In this document: positions 44,752-52,972 of the stretch, one piece after another
Layout: each line of letters opens with the position of its first letter
Position numbering within the stretch: position 1 is the stretch's first letter
Source: Candidatus Zhuqueibacterota bacterium
Lineage (GTDB): Bacteria > Zhuqueibacterota > Zhuqueibacteria > Residuimicrobiales > Krinioviventaceae
Length of the DNA stretch: 54,517 bases
Assembly: GCA_016928775.1 (NCBI GenBank)
Contig: JAFGKD010000011.1
Span: 1-54,517 of the forward strand
Reading direction: 5' to 3'
Translations under genes and position numbers: made by a program
The notes under the pieces: generated by a model
Told to the model about the DNA's origin: nothing
Database searches by the model: none
Seen by the model: the letters and a program-made list of their open reading frames with translations, nothing else

Positions 44752-45492
44752 CTAATCGTTATCTGCACCTTCGTTTACTTCCACTTCTGCAGCGGCTTCG
44801 GCCTCGTGTTGCCCGCTCCGGCCTTCCAAAACAGCATCAGCCAGGGCATGCGTCACGAGATTGATGGCTTTGAATGCATCATCATTACAGGGAATCACAT
44901 GATCGATGGGATCGGGATCAGAATTTGTGTCACAAATCGCGAACACCGGAATATTCAATCGAATGGCCTCACGAACGGCAATGGCCTCTTTTTTCGCATC
45001 GACGACAAACAGAGCTGATGGAAGGTGGTTCATCTCGCGAATACCACCGAGGACTCGATTGAGTTTTTCCTTTTCCCGCTCAATTTGGAGAATCTCTTTT
45101 TTGGACAATTTGTCATATGTCCCGTCCATCGCCTTTTTCTCGAGGTTTTTGAGGCGCTTGACGCTTTTTTTCACGGTGATAAAATTTGTCAGCGTACCAC
45201 CGAGCCATCGCTCGGTGACATAGGGCATGTTGCAGCGTTCGGCTTCGACTTTGATGATATCTTTTGCCTGTTTTTTTGTGCCGACAAGCAAGATTTCGCC
45301 GCCCGTGCTAACAATTTCGGTTGCGGCCTCGCACGCCTTGTTGAGATTTACCAGCGTCTTTTTTAAATCAATGATATGAATGCCATTTCGCTCCATAAAG
45401 ATATATGTTTTCATCTTCGGATTCCATCGTCGTGTCAGATGGCCGAAATGACATCCGGCTAATAGTAAATCCTGAATATTCACTTGTGCCAT
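44752..45492 (-). CDS. rpsB: 30S ribosomal protein S2
   Basis: Component of the small subunit near the platform. Family markers are QDLLLAGCHFGHLTRRWNPK at the start, TYIFMERNGIHIIDL, VTERWLGGTLTNF, LPSALFVVDAKKE and IPVFAICDTNSDPD. The 246 residues end in an acidic tail (EAAAEVEVNEGADND). AGTGAGG precedes the ATG. A structured leader lies immediately upstream, between rpsI and rpsB. Confidence 0.97.
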   Translation of the reverse strand: MAQVNIQDLLLAGCHFGHLTRRWNPKMKTYIFMERNGIHIIDLKKTLVNLNKACEAATEIVSTGGEILLVGTKKQAKDIIKVEAERCNMPYVTERWLGGTLTNFITVKKSVKRLKNLEKKAMDGTYDKLSKKEILQIEREKEKLNRVLGGIREMNHLPSALFVVDAKKEAIAVREAIRLNIPVFAICDTNSDPDPIDHVIPCNDDAFKAINLVTHALADAVLEGRSGQHEAEAAAEVEVNEGADND

Positions 45493-45513
45493 TTTTAAAT
45501 CCTCACTTTGGGG

Positions 45514-45576
45514 TTAAGCCGCCATTCTTCTCAACAATATGTCCCGCACCGGGCACCCCATGCTCATAGAAGAATG
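45514..45576 (-). promoter_or_regulatory. Structured rpsB leader (candidate autoregulatory element)
   Basis: In the 105-nt gap between rpsI and rpsB, CATTCTTCT (45576-45568) pairs perfectly with AGAAGAATG (45531-45523) around a 36-nt loop. Inside the loop lies a smaller CCCG/CGGG pairing. No T-tract follows, so it is not a terminator. A 17-codon frame starting ATGAGC at 45567 runs through the element to TAA at 45514. The position fits leaders by which S2 represses its own translation in other bacteria. Confidence 0.5.
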
Positions 45577-45597
45577 TGTGAATTTGAAAAATTGAGA

Positions 45598-45990
45598 TTA
45601 ACGTTTTGAGAACTGGAATCGTTTGCGTGCGCCGGGTCGGCCATATTTCTTCCGCTCAACCATTCTTGGATCACGCGTTAAAAATCCACCTTTTCTCAAA
45701 ACTGGCTTTAACTCTTCATCGCTTTTCACCAGCGCACGCGCAACACCAAGCAACAACGCGCCGGATTGGCCAGTCAAGCCACCACCTTTGGCGTATGCTT
45801 TAACATCAACTTTGCCTAACATATCAGTGGCGACCAATGGTTGTTCGATAATCATCTTTAATGTATCGCGCTTGACATAATCGTGCAATGCACGGTTATT
45901 GACGGTAATCTGGCCTGTTCCCGGCTTGAGATAAACGCGCGCTATGGCATTCTTGCGACGACCAGTGGCATAAAAGTAATTTTCTTTCAT
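45598..45990 (-). CDS. rpsI: 30S ribosomal protein S9
   Basis: Small-subunit protein whose C-terminal tail reaches the P-site tRNA. The start [20 protein letters not shown] and the end [20 protein letters not shown], with final Lys-Arg, are canonical. It has 130 residues. It follows rplM by 25 nt in the conserved rplM-rpsI pair. Confidence 0.97.
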   Translation of the reverse strand: MKENYFYATGRRKNAIARVYLKPGTGQITVNNRALHDYVKRDTLKMIIEQPLVATDMLGKVDVKAYAKGGGLTGQSGALLLGVARALVKSDEELKPVLRKGGFLTRDPRMVERKKYGRPGARKRFQFSKR

Positions 45991-46015
45991 CGATTCTCCT
46001 TTTTTCCTCTTCGCA

Positions 46016-46444
46016 CTAGAGCGTTAACTTTTCCGGTTGCTGGGCTTCGTGCGGATGCGTCGAGGAAGCGTAGATCTTGACGTGTTTCAAAACCGCTCGT
46101 CCCAAACGATTGTGAGGCAACATGCCGCGCACTGCTTCACGCACGATAAACTCGGGACGTTTAGACTGCAGTCGCCGAAAAGGTGTGGTTTTCAAGCCGC
46201 CTGGATAACCGGAGTGACTGTAATAAACCTTGGTATCTGCTTTACGCCCGGTCAGGCGCACTTTGTCAGCATTGATGATAACAACGTAATCACCCACATC
46301 GGCATGCGGCGCCCACATCGGCTTGTGTTTTCCCCGGATGATGTTGGCGACCCTGGCTGCCAGTCGACCTAAAATTTCACCCTCCGCGTCGATCACATAC
46401 CATTTACGCTCCACATCTTGTGGTTTGGGCGAATATGTCTTCAA
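46016..46444 (-). CDS. rplM: 50S ribosomal protein L13
   Basis: Early-assembling large-subunit protein of 142 residues. Markers are [20 protein letters not shown] near residue 15, [16 protein letters not shown] and [20 protein letters not shown]. It is the first gene of the rplM-rpsI-rpsB-tsf-pyrH-frr series. AAGGAGA stands before the ATG. Confidence 0.97.
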   Translation of the reverse strand: MKTYSPKPQDVERKWYVIDAEGEILGRLAARVANIIRGKHKPMWAPHADVGDYVVIINADKVRLTGRKADTKVYYSHSGYPGGLKTTPFRRLQSKRPEFIVREAVRGMLPHNRLGRAVLKHVKIYASSTHPHEAQQPEKLTL

Positions 46445-46572
46445 AAGATTTCTCCTTATTAAAATATTTATAAAAAGACAGAGAATTTATATAAATAGCA
46501 TCAAAAAAGCAAGATTTTTCTATGAAATGACTTGCATTTTCATTTGTTAGTTTTTATATTTTGAAGCTTTTC

Positions 46573-46656
46573 GCCGAAGTGGTGAAATTGGTAGACGCGC
46601 ACGGTTCAGGGCCGTGTGAGCGCAAGCTCGTGTGGGTTCGAGTCCCACCTTCGGCA
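46573..46656 (+). tRNA. tRNA-Leu (anticodon CAG)
   Basis: The acceptor arms GCCGAAG (46573-46579) and CTTCGGC (46649-46655) pair fully, with discriminator A at 46656. The anticodon stem CACGG/CCGTG encloses TTCAGGG, giving CAG. A long variable arm (TGAGCGCAAGCTCGT) and T-loop GTTCGAGTC are present. CCA is not encoded. Confidence 0.97.
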
Positions 46657-46663
46657 CTGATAT

Positions 46664-46695
46664 AAGGTCTGACGAAGAGTGGCAGACCTTTTTTT
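46664..46695 (+). terminator. Terminator after tRNA-Leu
   Basis: AAGGTCTG (46664-46671) pairs with CAGACCTT (46683-46690) around an 11-nt loop and is followed by a T run. It begins 8 nt after the tRNA gene, so this tRNA is probably a single-gene transcript. Confidence 0.88.
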
Positions 46696-46770
46696 ATTGG
46701 GGAAAAAGAATTGGTATCCAGAATTTATCCAAGAAACCTCGCCGTCGAGCAAGAATCCGCTCAATGTGTC

Positions 46771-47940
46771 TTAGGTGAATGCGCGTTTATTAAAATCGCT
46801 TGTCATTCGCTCGCGTTTCCACTCTGTGGCCATTTTTTGAAATGCTGCATCTGCATGTTCAAAAAATTTTATGTATGATCGACAAAAATGATTCGACCCG
46901 GCATCCCGTACATCACTTTGGCGATCTTTGGGACACCCACCCCAACAGTGAGTGAGCCACTGACAAGCGAGACATTCGGGTGGAAGTTTGGTCTTTTCTT
47001 TGCCAAACTTGTCCTGTCGCGGTGAATTCAACATTTCGTCCAGCCTGGCAGTCATGATATTGCCAAGATGCCATTTTGGCTCGACAAAAAAATCGCACGA
47101 ATATACATCGCCATTGTGCTCGACGACAACATAAACACCGCACTCTTTTAAAAGCGTACATTCTGGTGCGGCATAGCCGACATAGGTGTAAAAAAGTGAA
47201 TCAAACCAGCGTATGGACGTCGTGGGGCGGCCATTTTTGAAATCGCGTTTCCAAAGATCAAAGAGATCGCAGAGAAAATTTCCATAGGAGACTGCATCAA
47301 CAGAGTATTCAGCCGCTTTTGTCGGATCAAGTGCATCCGGCTCCACACACGGGATGAATTGCATGTGGTTCAAGCCATTCGATTTGTGATAGTCGTAAAT
47401 CTCCTGCGCATAGTGCACCGAATAGTCATTGACGACGACGAGTGCATTGACGTCAACCCCCTTGTTCAGCAGGACATCACGCGCTCGGGCAACATATTCC
47501 CAACTCGATTGACCGTTACGAAAACGACGGTACTTGTCGTGAATGTGCGCCGGTCCGTCCAGGGAAAGGCCAACGAGGAATTGCGCATCACGGAGAAACA
47601 GAGCCCACTCCTCATTGATCAATACACCGTTGGTTTGCAAGCCATTGCCGATTGTTTGACCGGGCTGACCAAATCGCGCTTGATACTCCACCGCGCGCTC
47701 AAAAAAAGGACGCCCCATCAAGGTGGGTTCTCCACCCTGCTAGCCAAAGGATAGATTTCGTCCGCCCTGCCACATGACCTGTTTGATCATGTTGCGAAGA
47801 ATCTCCTCGCTCATTCGACAGGATGCTTCACTACCAAACAGTTTTTCTTTTTCGAGGTAAAAACAGTAGGCGCAAAACAGGTTGCAGCGCGGCCCTGCAG
47901 GTTTGACCAAAACTGATATCAGCGCTTTTTTTTGTTTCAA
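46771..47940 (-). pseudogene. Sulfatase-maturase-like radical SAM/SPASM gene with in-frame amber codon
   Basis: Anaerobic sulfatase-maturating enzymes convert Cys or Ser to formylglycine. The radical SAM motif is CNLFCAYC (Cys19, 23, 26). SPASM cysteines follow (ECTLLKECGVYV, YSCDFF, CLACQWLTHCWGGC, FCRSY). The frame is intact over about 390 codons except codon 67, TAG at 47742-47740, inside what is normally FxWQGGEPTLMG; a TGG-to-TAG change explains it. The two open parts are 47940-47740 and 47721-46771. The start is TTG with AAAGGGA upstream. No sulfatase is in the window. The gene may be newly inactivated, misread in assembly, or read through. Confidence 0.8.
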
Positions 47941-47965
47941 ATCGTTTCCCTTTGCCTCAAAACAG

Positions 47966-47989
47966 AAAAAGCCCGTGTCGGGCTTTTTT
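47966..47989 (-). terminator. Terminator after pullulanase
   Basis: AAAAAGCCCG and CGGGCTTTTT form a perfect 10-bp stem with a 3-nt loop. Because it is A/T symmetrical it can act in both directions. It overlaps the last bases of pulA and precedes the maturase-like gene, separating the two transcripts. Confidence 0.85.
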
Positions 47990-50297
47990 ATTGTCGCAAA
48001 ACCGTGCCGGTTGAGGGCGGTATTTTGATCGTTCGACTCACTCTTCTCATCATGAGCGTGCCGGCGGATTCACCATCCACAATAACATCCCACTCACTTG
48101 GCGGCAGAGAAAATTCGGCGTCTTTCTCGCGACTGCCATTGAGTGCGACAAAAAAATCGTGCTGATCACCCGAGCCCAATTGATCGATTTTGAACGCCAG
48201 GGCAAAGGCATTCTCTTCATCTTCAAAAAACTCGAAAGCCGATTTATCAGCATGTCGAAACGCCGGATATGCTGTACGAAGCTTTATCAATCCTTTGTAA
48301 TATTCGACCAACTCGGCATTCAGGTCAGCATGCTCAAAATTCAGCCAGTTGGTCTCGTTATCTTTATTGTAGCTGTTGTGGTCAATATAGCCAATGTGTT
48401 CATCCGGAACGTCCGTCGCAGCGATCACTTTGCTGCGCGCCCATTCCTGCCCTTCATGGATCATGATGGCGCCCTGGCAGGTGAACAGGAACAGCGCACC
48501 GAGCTTGTTGAGTCGCAGTTGAGTTGTGCTGAGTTGCGCATTCTTTTCAACATCTGTCACGAGCTCCGAACCGCCCAGGCCAATTCGGATAAAATCACCC
48601 AACGTATGATCATCGTGTGATTCGAGGTAATTTATCGCGTGCGCTTTGGTTTGAAACAAACCGCCATCTTCCTCCGGATAGCCAATGACATATTTTTTCA
48701 TGCTCTCCGGCGAGTTAAAATCAAACCATTTGCCAAAAATAAATCCATGATTGTCATAAGGATTTTGCCCTTTGACGCCATTGCGAATGTGATCATTCCA
48801 GGCTGCCCAGCCGTGCTGAGAGAATTCAGCCGGTGCGTAGTCACCACCTCCCCAGGGTTCGGCAATGAGAATCACATCGGGATTTATTTTTTTTGCTTCC
48901 CGGGCAATTTCGTCGATTGTCTCCCAGTCGATCATGGCAGCAAGATCGAAACGGAAACCATCGATGTGATATTCTTGCAGCCAAAATTTCACACTCTCGA
49001 TGATCAGCCGTCGCGCCATGGGGCGATCGGTTTTAAAATCATTGCCACATCCGCTGGCTGAACAAAAAGTGCCATCGTTGTTCAAGTGGAAATAGTATTT
49101 TTTGTCGATAAATTTGAATGAATTTTGATCGTATTCCGAAACATGATTGTACACAACATCCAAAATGACCGCAATCCCCTCGTCATGAAATGCCTTGACC
49201 ACATCCTTGAATTCATTCACCTGATGACCATCAGCGCCGCAATATTGTCCCGGCTCGAGGCCCTGATCGCTTGCATAATAGGATTCCGGTGCAAAAAAAC
49301 AGGAGGTCATATAACCCCAATGATTGCGCGCATAAGGATTCCAGGTATTGGTCTGATCACCCACTGGCACGCCATAGGGGATTTCGATATTGCCAAAATC
49401 ATGAATCGGCAAAAACTCGACTGCATTTACGCCGAGAGACTTGATGTGTTCAATACCGCCGCGAATGCCTTTCTGTATGAGCGCTTTATAGCTTCCGGCA
49501 GACTCGGGATGTGCACCAGCGCTGGGATGTGCAGTGAGATCGCGTACGTGGCATTCGTAAATGATCAAATCTTCATGTTTGAGTTCGAGCGCCGTGTCGC
49601 CCTGCCAATCATACCGGGAGGTATCCAGGATGAGTGTCTTGCCCTGATGTCGGTAATCGTTTCCCGTCGCGACGGCGCGAGAATAGGGATCAGCGACAAG
49701 AATAGCCGGATTGAAATTTTCCTGTGGTCCCCGAGGTCCGTCTACGCTGTAAGCATAATATTTGCCAAAATAGTGACCATCCAGCGTTAGCTCCCAGACA
49801 CCATCTGTATCACGGACGAGATCGTAAGGATCAACATTTCCTTGCGATACGTTTTCGAATAAAAAGAGCTGAACACTTTTAGCCCGTGGCGCAAAAAGTC
49901 GAAATGTCGTCCGTTTGTTGTCCCACGTACAACCAAGCTCTTTATCGGAAACAAACTCGTTGAGAAACTGATCAACACGAACATCGATCAGATCATTTTT
50001 ATATTTGACCTGATAATTATTCGACAGATCGAGGGGTGCGATTTTGAGTTCGAGGCGATGATCCACTGTTGAGACAGCACGAACATCGTGATCGGGAACC
50101 ACCCGTATTTTTTTCGCTTGGGCAGAGGACAGCGTTTTCTGCAGTTTTACCTCGATCGTTTCAAAATCACGTAACTGAGCCGAGATCAGCACATTTTTCT
50201 CCATAGAAACAGCTTGTGACAACTGAACCGCAATAAACAGTGCAATGGTACACATGTACCGCAAAAAGCCTGGTCTGCATAATGTTTTGTTTTTCAT
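47988..50297 (-). CDS. pulA: Type I pullulanase (GH13), exported
   Basis: Cuts alpha-1,6 branches in pullulan and starch-type glucans. An N-terminal signal peptide (FLRYMCTIALFIAVQLSQA) is followed by a pullulanase-associated beta domain and a CBM48-like domain (TFRLFAPRAKSVQLFLFENV). The GH13 barrel has DVVYNHVSE, DGFRFDLAAMIDWE (nucleophile Asp), ILIAEPWGGGDY (acid/base Glu) and YLESHDDHTLGD. The family signature region reads NHWGYMTSCFFAPESYY. About 769 residues from ATG 50297, preceded by GGGGTGA; the frame opens seven codons earlier. Likely periplasmic or surface, feeding Pgm after uptake. Confidence 0.94.
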   Translation of the reverse strand: MKNKTLCRPGFLRYMCTIALFIAVQLSQAVSMEKNVLISAQLRDFETIEVKLQKTLSSAQAKKIRVVPDHDVRAVSTVDHRLELKIAPLDLSNNYQVKYKNDLIDVRVDQFLNEFVSDKELGCTWDNKRTTFRLFAPRAKSVQLFLFENVSQGNVDPYDLVRDTDGVWELTLDGHYFGKYYAYSVDGPRGPQENFNPAILVADPYSRAVATGNDYRHQGKTLILDTSRYDWQGDTALELKHEDLIIYECHVRDLTAHPSAGAHPESAGSYKALIQKGIRGGIEHIKSLGVNAVEFLPIHDFGNIEIPYGVPVGDQTNTWNPYARNHWGYMTSCFFAPESYYASDQGLEPGQYCGADGHQVNEFKDVVKAFHDEGIAVILDVVYNHVSEYDQNSFKFIDKKYYFHLNNDGTFCSASGCGNDFKTDRPMARRLIIESVKFWLQEYHIDGFRFDLAAMIDWETIDEIAREAKKINPDVILIAEPWGGGDYAPAEFSQHGWAAWNDHIRNGVKGQNPYDNHGFIFGKWFDFNSPESMKKYVIGYPEEDGGLFQTKAHAINYLESHDDHTLGDFIRIGLGGSELVTDVEKNAQLSTTQLRLNKLGALFLFTCQGAIMIHEGQEWARSKVIAATDVPDEHIGYIDHNSYNKDNETNWLNFEHADLNAELVEYYKGLIKLRTAYPAFRHADKSAFEFFEDEENAFALAFKIDQLGSGDQHDFFVALNGSREKDAEFSLPPSEWDVIVDGESAGTLMMRRVSRTIKIPPSTGTVLRQ

Positions 50298-50367
50298 CAG
50301 GTTCACCCCGAACCACATTCATAATTATTAATTGTTAATTTAAAAAACCATATTAAAAATGTCAACA

Positions 50368-50799
50368 TTAGCCTTGCAATGAGCCATCCGCATAGGTTTG
50401 GATGGCTAATCGAGCAAAGGTGTCAAATTTTTGCAAAAGCTCATTTTCAAGATTTTGTTTTTTAATAAAATCGTCCAAAAGCATTCGTGCAAGCTGCCAG
50501 GCTTCTGTTTCAAATATCTGTCGCTTCATCCCGTTTGGCTCTGCCATTGATATGTGAAACGTGCGGCTATTCTTCTCATATTGCTTTTTATGCCCAGCCT
50601 CGTGAAATAGCAAAAAAAGTGGTTCGGCAAAGTCGCGCTGCCCGGGATTATAAAACAGCAAAATGGAATGAACAGCGTTCTCCGGTGAAAAATAGAAACC
50701 GATCGCTTTCTCAACTGGAATGAGCTGAATCGACACATCCGAAAATACATCCCAGCATAAAAAGGCTTTGGCAGCAAAAAAAAGAGATTTCGAGATCAC
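50368..50799 (-). CDS. Small HExxH zinc-peptidase-like protein
   Basis: A 143-residue protein containing LFLLFHEAGHKKQYEK (HEAGH at residues 66-70) and, about 30 residues on, QIFETEAWQLARML. The latter is placed like the third ligand Glu of gluzincin or M78/IrrE-like peptidases. The N-terminal half is a small beta region (SIQLIPVEKAIGFYFSPE). There is no signal peptide or membrane helix. The start is GTG at 50799 with no clear ribosome site, so the N-terminus is uncertain. The nitroreductase ends 24 nt upstream. No DNA-binding domain or antitoxin was found next to it. Confidence 0.65.
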   Translation of the reverse strand: MISKSLFFAAKAFLCWDVFSDVSIQLIPVEKAIGFYFSPENAVHSILLFYNPGQRDFAEPLFLLFHEAGHKKQYEKNSRTFHISMAEPNGMKRQIFETEAWQLARMLLDDFIKKQNLENELLQKFDTFARLAIQTYADGSLQG

Positions 50800-50822
50800 A
50801 AGACTTTCTAATCCATAAGCTT

Positions 50823-51410
50823 TTAACGTTCACCAAACTTGTTGTGGCTGACCACAGCGTGCATGGTTCTTTTTGGCACATGCAGCTGTCCGTTTTCATC
50901 GCGAAAATATTTAACGGATTCGTCCAAATCGAACGCCAGCGGCTCTTCGGCTGGATAACCGAGCGCCAATACCGAGTCTATTTCAAACTCTTCAGGAATT
51001 CTCAAGATTTCCCTGATCGACACCCTGTTGATTGAAGCGATCCAGCAGGAGCCAACACTTTCTTCCAGGGCGACGAGGATCATATTTTCAACCGCCGCGC
51101 CAATGTCATGGCCAGTCCATTTTGACTTGAACCGTTGATTATGCAACACCACAATAAATGCTGTTGGCGCCTCACCTGGTGGCGGCGGACCCTGCTCTTT
51201 TGGCAGATAGCCCGCCCATTTTGTATTGTCAAAAACCTTTACAACAAACTCCGGGCTATCCACGATGATAAATTCCCAGGGCTGCAAATTCATAGCTGAC
51301 GGTCCCATGCGACCTGAATCAACAATTTTACGCAATGTGATCAGCGGTACCTTTTTTTGCTGAAATCGACGAATGGTTCGCCGTTTTTGCACCAGTTCAT
51401 AGACGGACAT
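50823..51410 (-). CDS. Nitroreductase family flavoprotein
   Basis: FMN-dependent NAD(P)H oxidoreductase of 195 residues. The phosphate-contacting start MSVYELVQKRRTIRRFQQKK, the isoalloxazine-side motif GRMGPSAMNLQPWEFIIVDS and GHDIGAAVENMILVALEESV are typical. LALGYPAEEPLAF follows near the C-terminus. The physiological substrate is unknown. It is upstream of the small HExxH gene on the same strand and may be co-transcribed with it. Confidence 0.92.
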   Translation of the reverse strand: MSVYELVQKRRTIRRFQQKKVPLITLRKIVDSGRMGPSAMNLQPWEFIIVDSPEFVVKVFDNTKWAGYLPKEQGPPPPGEAPTAFIVVLHNQRFKSKWTGHDIGAAVENMILVALEESVGSCWIASINRVSIREILRIPEEFEIDSVLALGYPAEEPLAFDLDESVKYFRDENGQLHVPKRTMHAVVSHNKFGER

Positions 51411-51556
51411 CTCGTTTTCCTTGTTTAAACGTGTATGACGTGGCCAATATACATTAAACCGGCATTATATCAAGTAATAAATTTAATTTCTTGGCTTTTA
51501 CACAGAGAATTTATAAAATAGTTGTCATTGGATTGATCAAATCAAAAGGACCAATT

Positions 51557-52633
51557 ATGCAGCAAAGCAGAGTAGCACACAAATATTTACTGCTTGTTCT
51601 ACTCACCGTGCTGTTTGGTTGTCGCAAAGATGAGCCAACAAAAGCACCTGAGGAATCAAACGAGCCGAGCCTTTCAGTACTGCACACGGAAGGACGCTGG
51701 TTTATGAATGAACAGGGGGAAAAAGTCATGCTGCGCGGTGTCAACATTCCAAGCATGGAATGGAACGCGACCGGTGATAACATGCTAAAGTCTGTACATC
51801 ATATGGTTGATGTATGGAACTGTAATTTGCTGCGCATCCCTTTATCCCAGGATCGCTGGTACGGCTATGGCTCGGAACAGTCTGATGATGGTGCGGCCTA
51901 CAGGAATCTGGTTGAAGCGATCGTTCAGGCTGGCGACCAAAAGGGCGCTTACATCTGGCTCGATTTGCACTGGAGTAATGGCAACACATGGCGTCAGTTC
52001 ATTGGCCAGCATACCATGCCGGACGAGAATTCCAAAACTTTTTGGCAGGATGTAGCAACCATCTATAAAAATCATCCGGCTGTGCTTTTTGGACTTTATA
52101 ATGAACCATACGGTATCGACTGGGAATTGTGGCGCAATGGCGGGGAGCACAACGAGTATTACAACCGCAACGGCGAAGACACCACTTTAACTTATCGCGC
52201 GGTCGGGCATCAGGAATTATGTGATGCTATTCGCACAATCGGGGCCGAGAATATCATTATTGCCGGCGGTATTGACTGGGGCTATGATCTGAGTGGCATT
52301 TTGAATGGCTATGCGCTGGATGGCACAAATATCGCTTATGATACGCATCCATATCCCTGGAAAGACACTGACTGGGATGGCAAGTGGGGAAACATCGGCA
52401 AGCAATATCCGATTATTGTCGGCGAATGGGGATTGAACAAGGAAGAAGCCGGGCATCAACAATACGGCATCAACATAACACAATACATGCGCCGCCATAA
52501 ATTTTGCTGGACGGCCTGGTGTTTGCACCCCTCGGCCGGGCCACAATTGATTAAAGACTGGAATTACAATCCAACCTGGTTTGGCGAATTGACCATACGG
52601 GAATTGGCGGCGCCGGTTATATTGAAGGATTAG
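51557..52633 (+). CDS. GH5-family glycoside hydrolase, lipoprotein
   Basis: Predicted endoglucanase or mannanase of the (beta/alpha)8 GH5 type. A lipobox (LLVLLTVLFGC) anchors it to a membrane, followed by a short linker and the barrel. GRWFMNEQGEKVMLRGVNIP is the usual opening. The acid/base Glu is in LFGLYNEPYG and the nucleophile Glu in IIVGEWGLN. The conserved HPYPW and the late FCWTAWCLHP also fit. About 358 residues from ATG 51557 (AAAAGGA upstream); the frame opens 22 codons earlier. The substrate cannot be told from sequence; cellulose-like beta-glucans are plausible. Confidence 0.9.
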   Translation: MQQSRVAHKYLLLVLLTVLFGCRKDEPTKAPEESNEPSLSVLHTEGRWFMNEQGEKVMLRGVNIPSMEWNATGDNMLKSVHHMVDVWNCNLLRIPLSQDRWYGYGSEQSDDGAAYRNLVEAIVQAGDQKGAYIWLDLHWSNGNTWRQFIGQHTMPDENSKTFWQDVATIYKNHPAVLFGLYNEPYGIDWELWRNGGEHNEYYNRNGEDTTLTYRAVGHQELCDAIRTIGAENIIIAGGIDWGYDLSGILNGYALDGTNIAYDTHPYPWKDTDWDGKWGNIGKQYPIIVGEWGLNKEEAGHQQYGINITQYMRRHKFCWTAWCLHPSAGPQLIKDWNYNPTWFGELTIRELAAPVILKD

Positions 52634-52664
52634 CCCGTTTTATGAAAAACCACTGCACATATTG

Positions 52665-52700
52665 CAAAAAGATTTCTTGACACTTTTTGGGCTTTTTTTT
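52665..52700 (+). terminator. Likely terminator after the GH5 gene
   Basis: CAAAAAG (52665-52671) pairs with CTTTTTG (52683-52689) around an 11-nt loop; GGC and eight T follow. The stem is AT-rich, so strength is uncertain. Confidence 0.5.
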
Positions 52701-52711
52701 ACATTGCATCA

Positions 52712-52737
52712 CTTAATCGATTTCGAATTCGATTAAG
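52712..52737. promoter_or_regulatory. 26-bp inverted repeat upstream of the second receptor gene
   Basis: CTTAATCGA and TCGATTAAG are perfect 9-bp arms around an 8-bp centre. No T-tract follows, so it is more like an operator than a terminator. It is the only structured feature I see in the rest of the gap 52700-52972 before the receptor gene. Confidence 0.4.
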
Positions 52738-52972
52738 ACATTGTGCCAACGTCAAAGATAGCAAAAAGATGACTGCACTTTCCCAAAGAGAATTATTTGA
52801 TATACATCAAAGAGCTCATGTAAACTCACATATGTCATCACAAGGTTTTATAACTGTTATCTGACAGTTTGGTCGTTGATAAAATAGAAAATCATCATAT
52901 CTTTAATTTTCTTAAACAATTACTTTCCATACAACTCAGTTTTTCATTGACAACAAAAAGAGGAGAAACAAC

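Noticed and set aside
49125..49790. 221-codon plus-strand frame
   Set aside because: Antisense to the pullulanase catalytic and CBM regions, which have all expected motifs.
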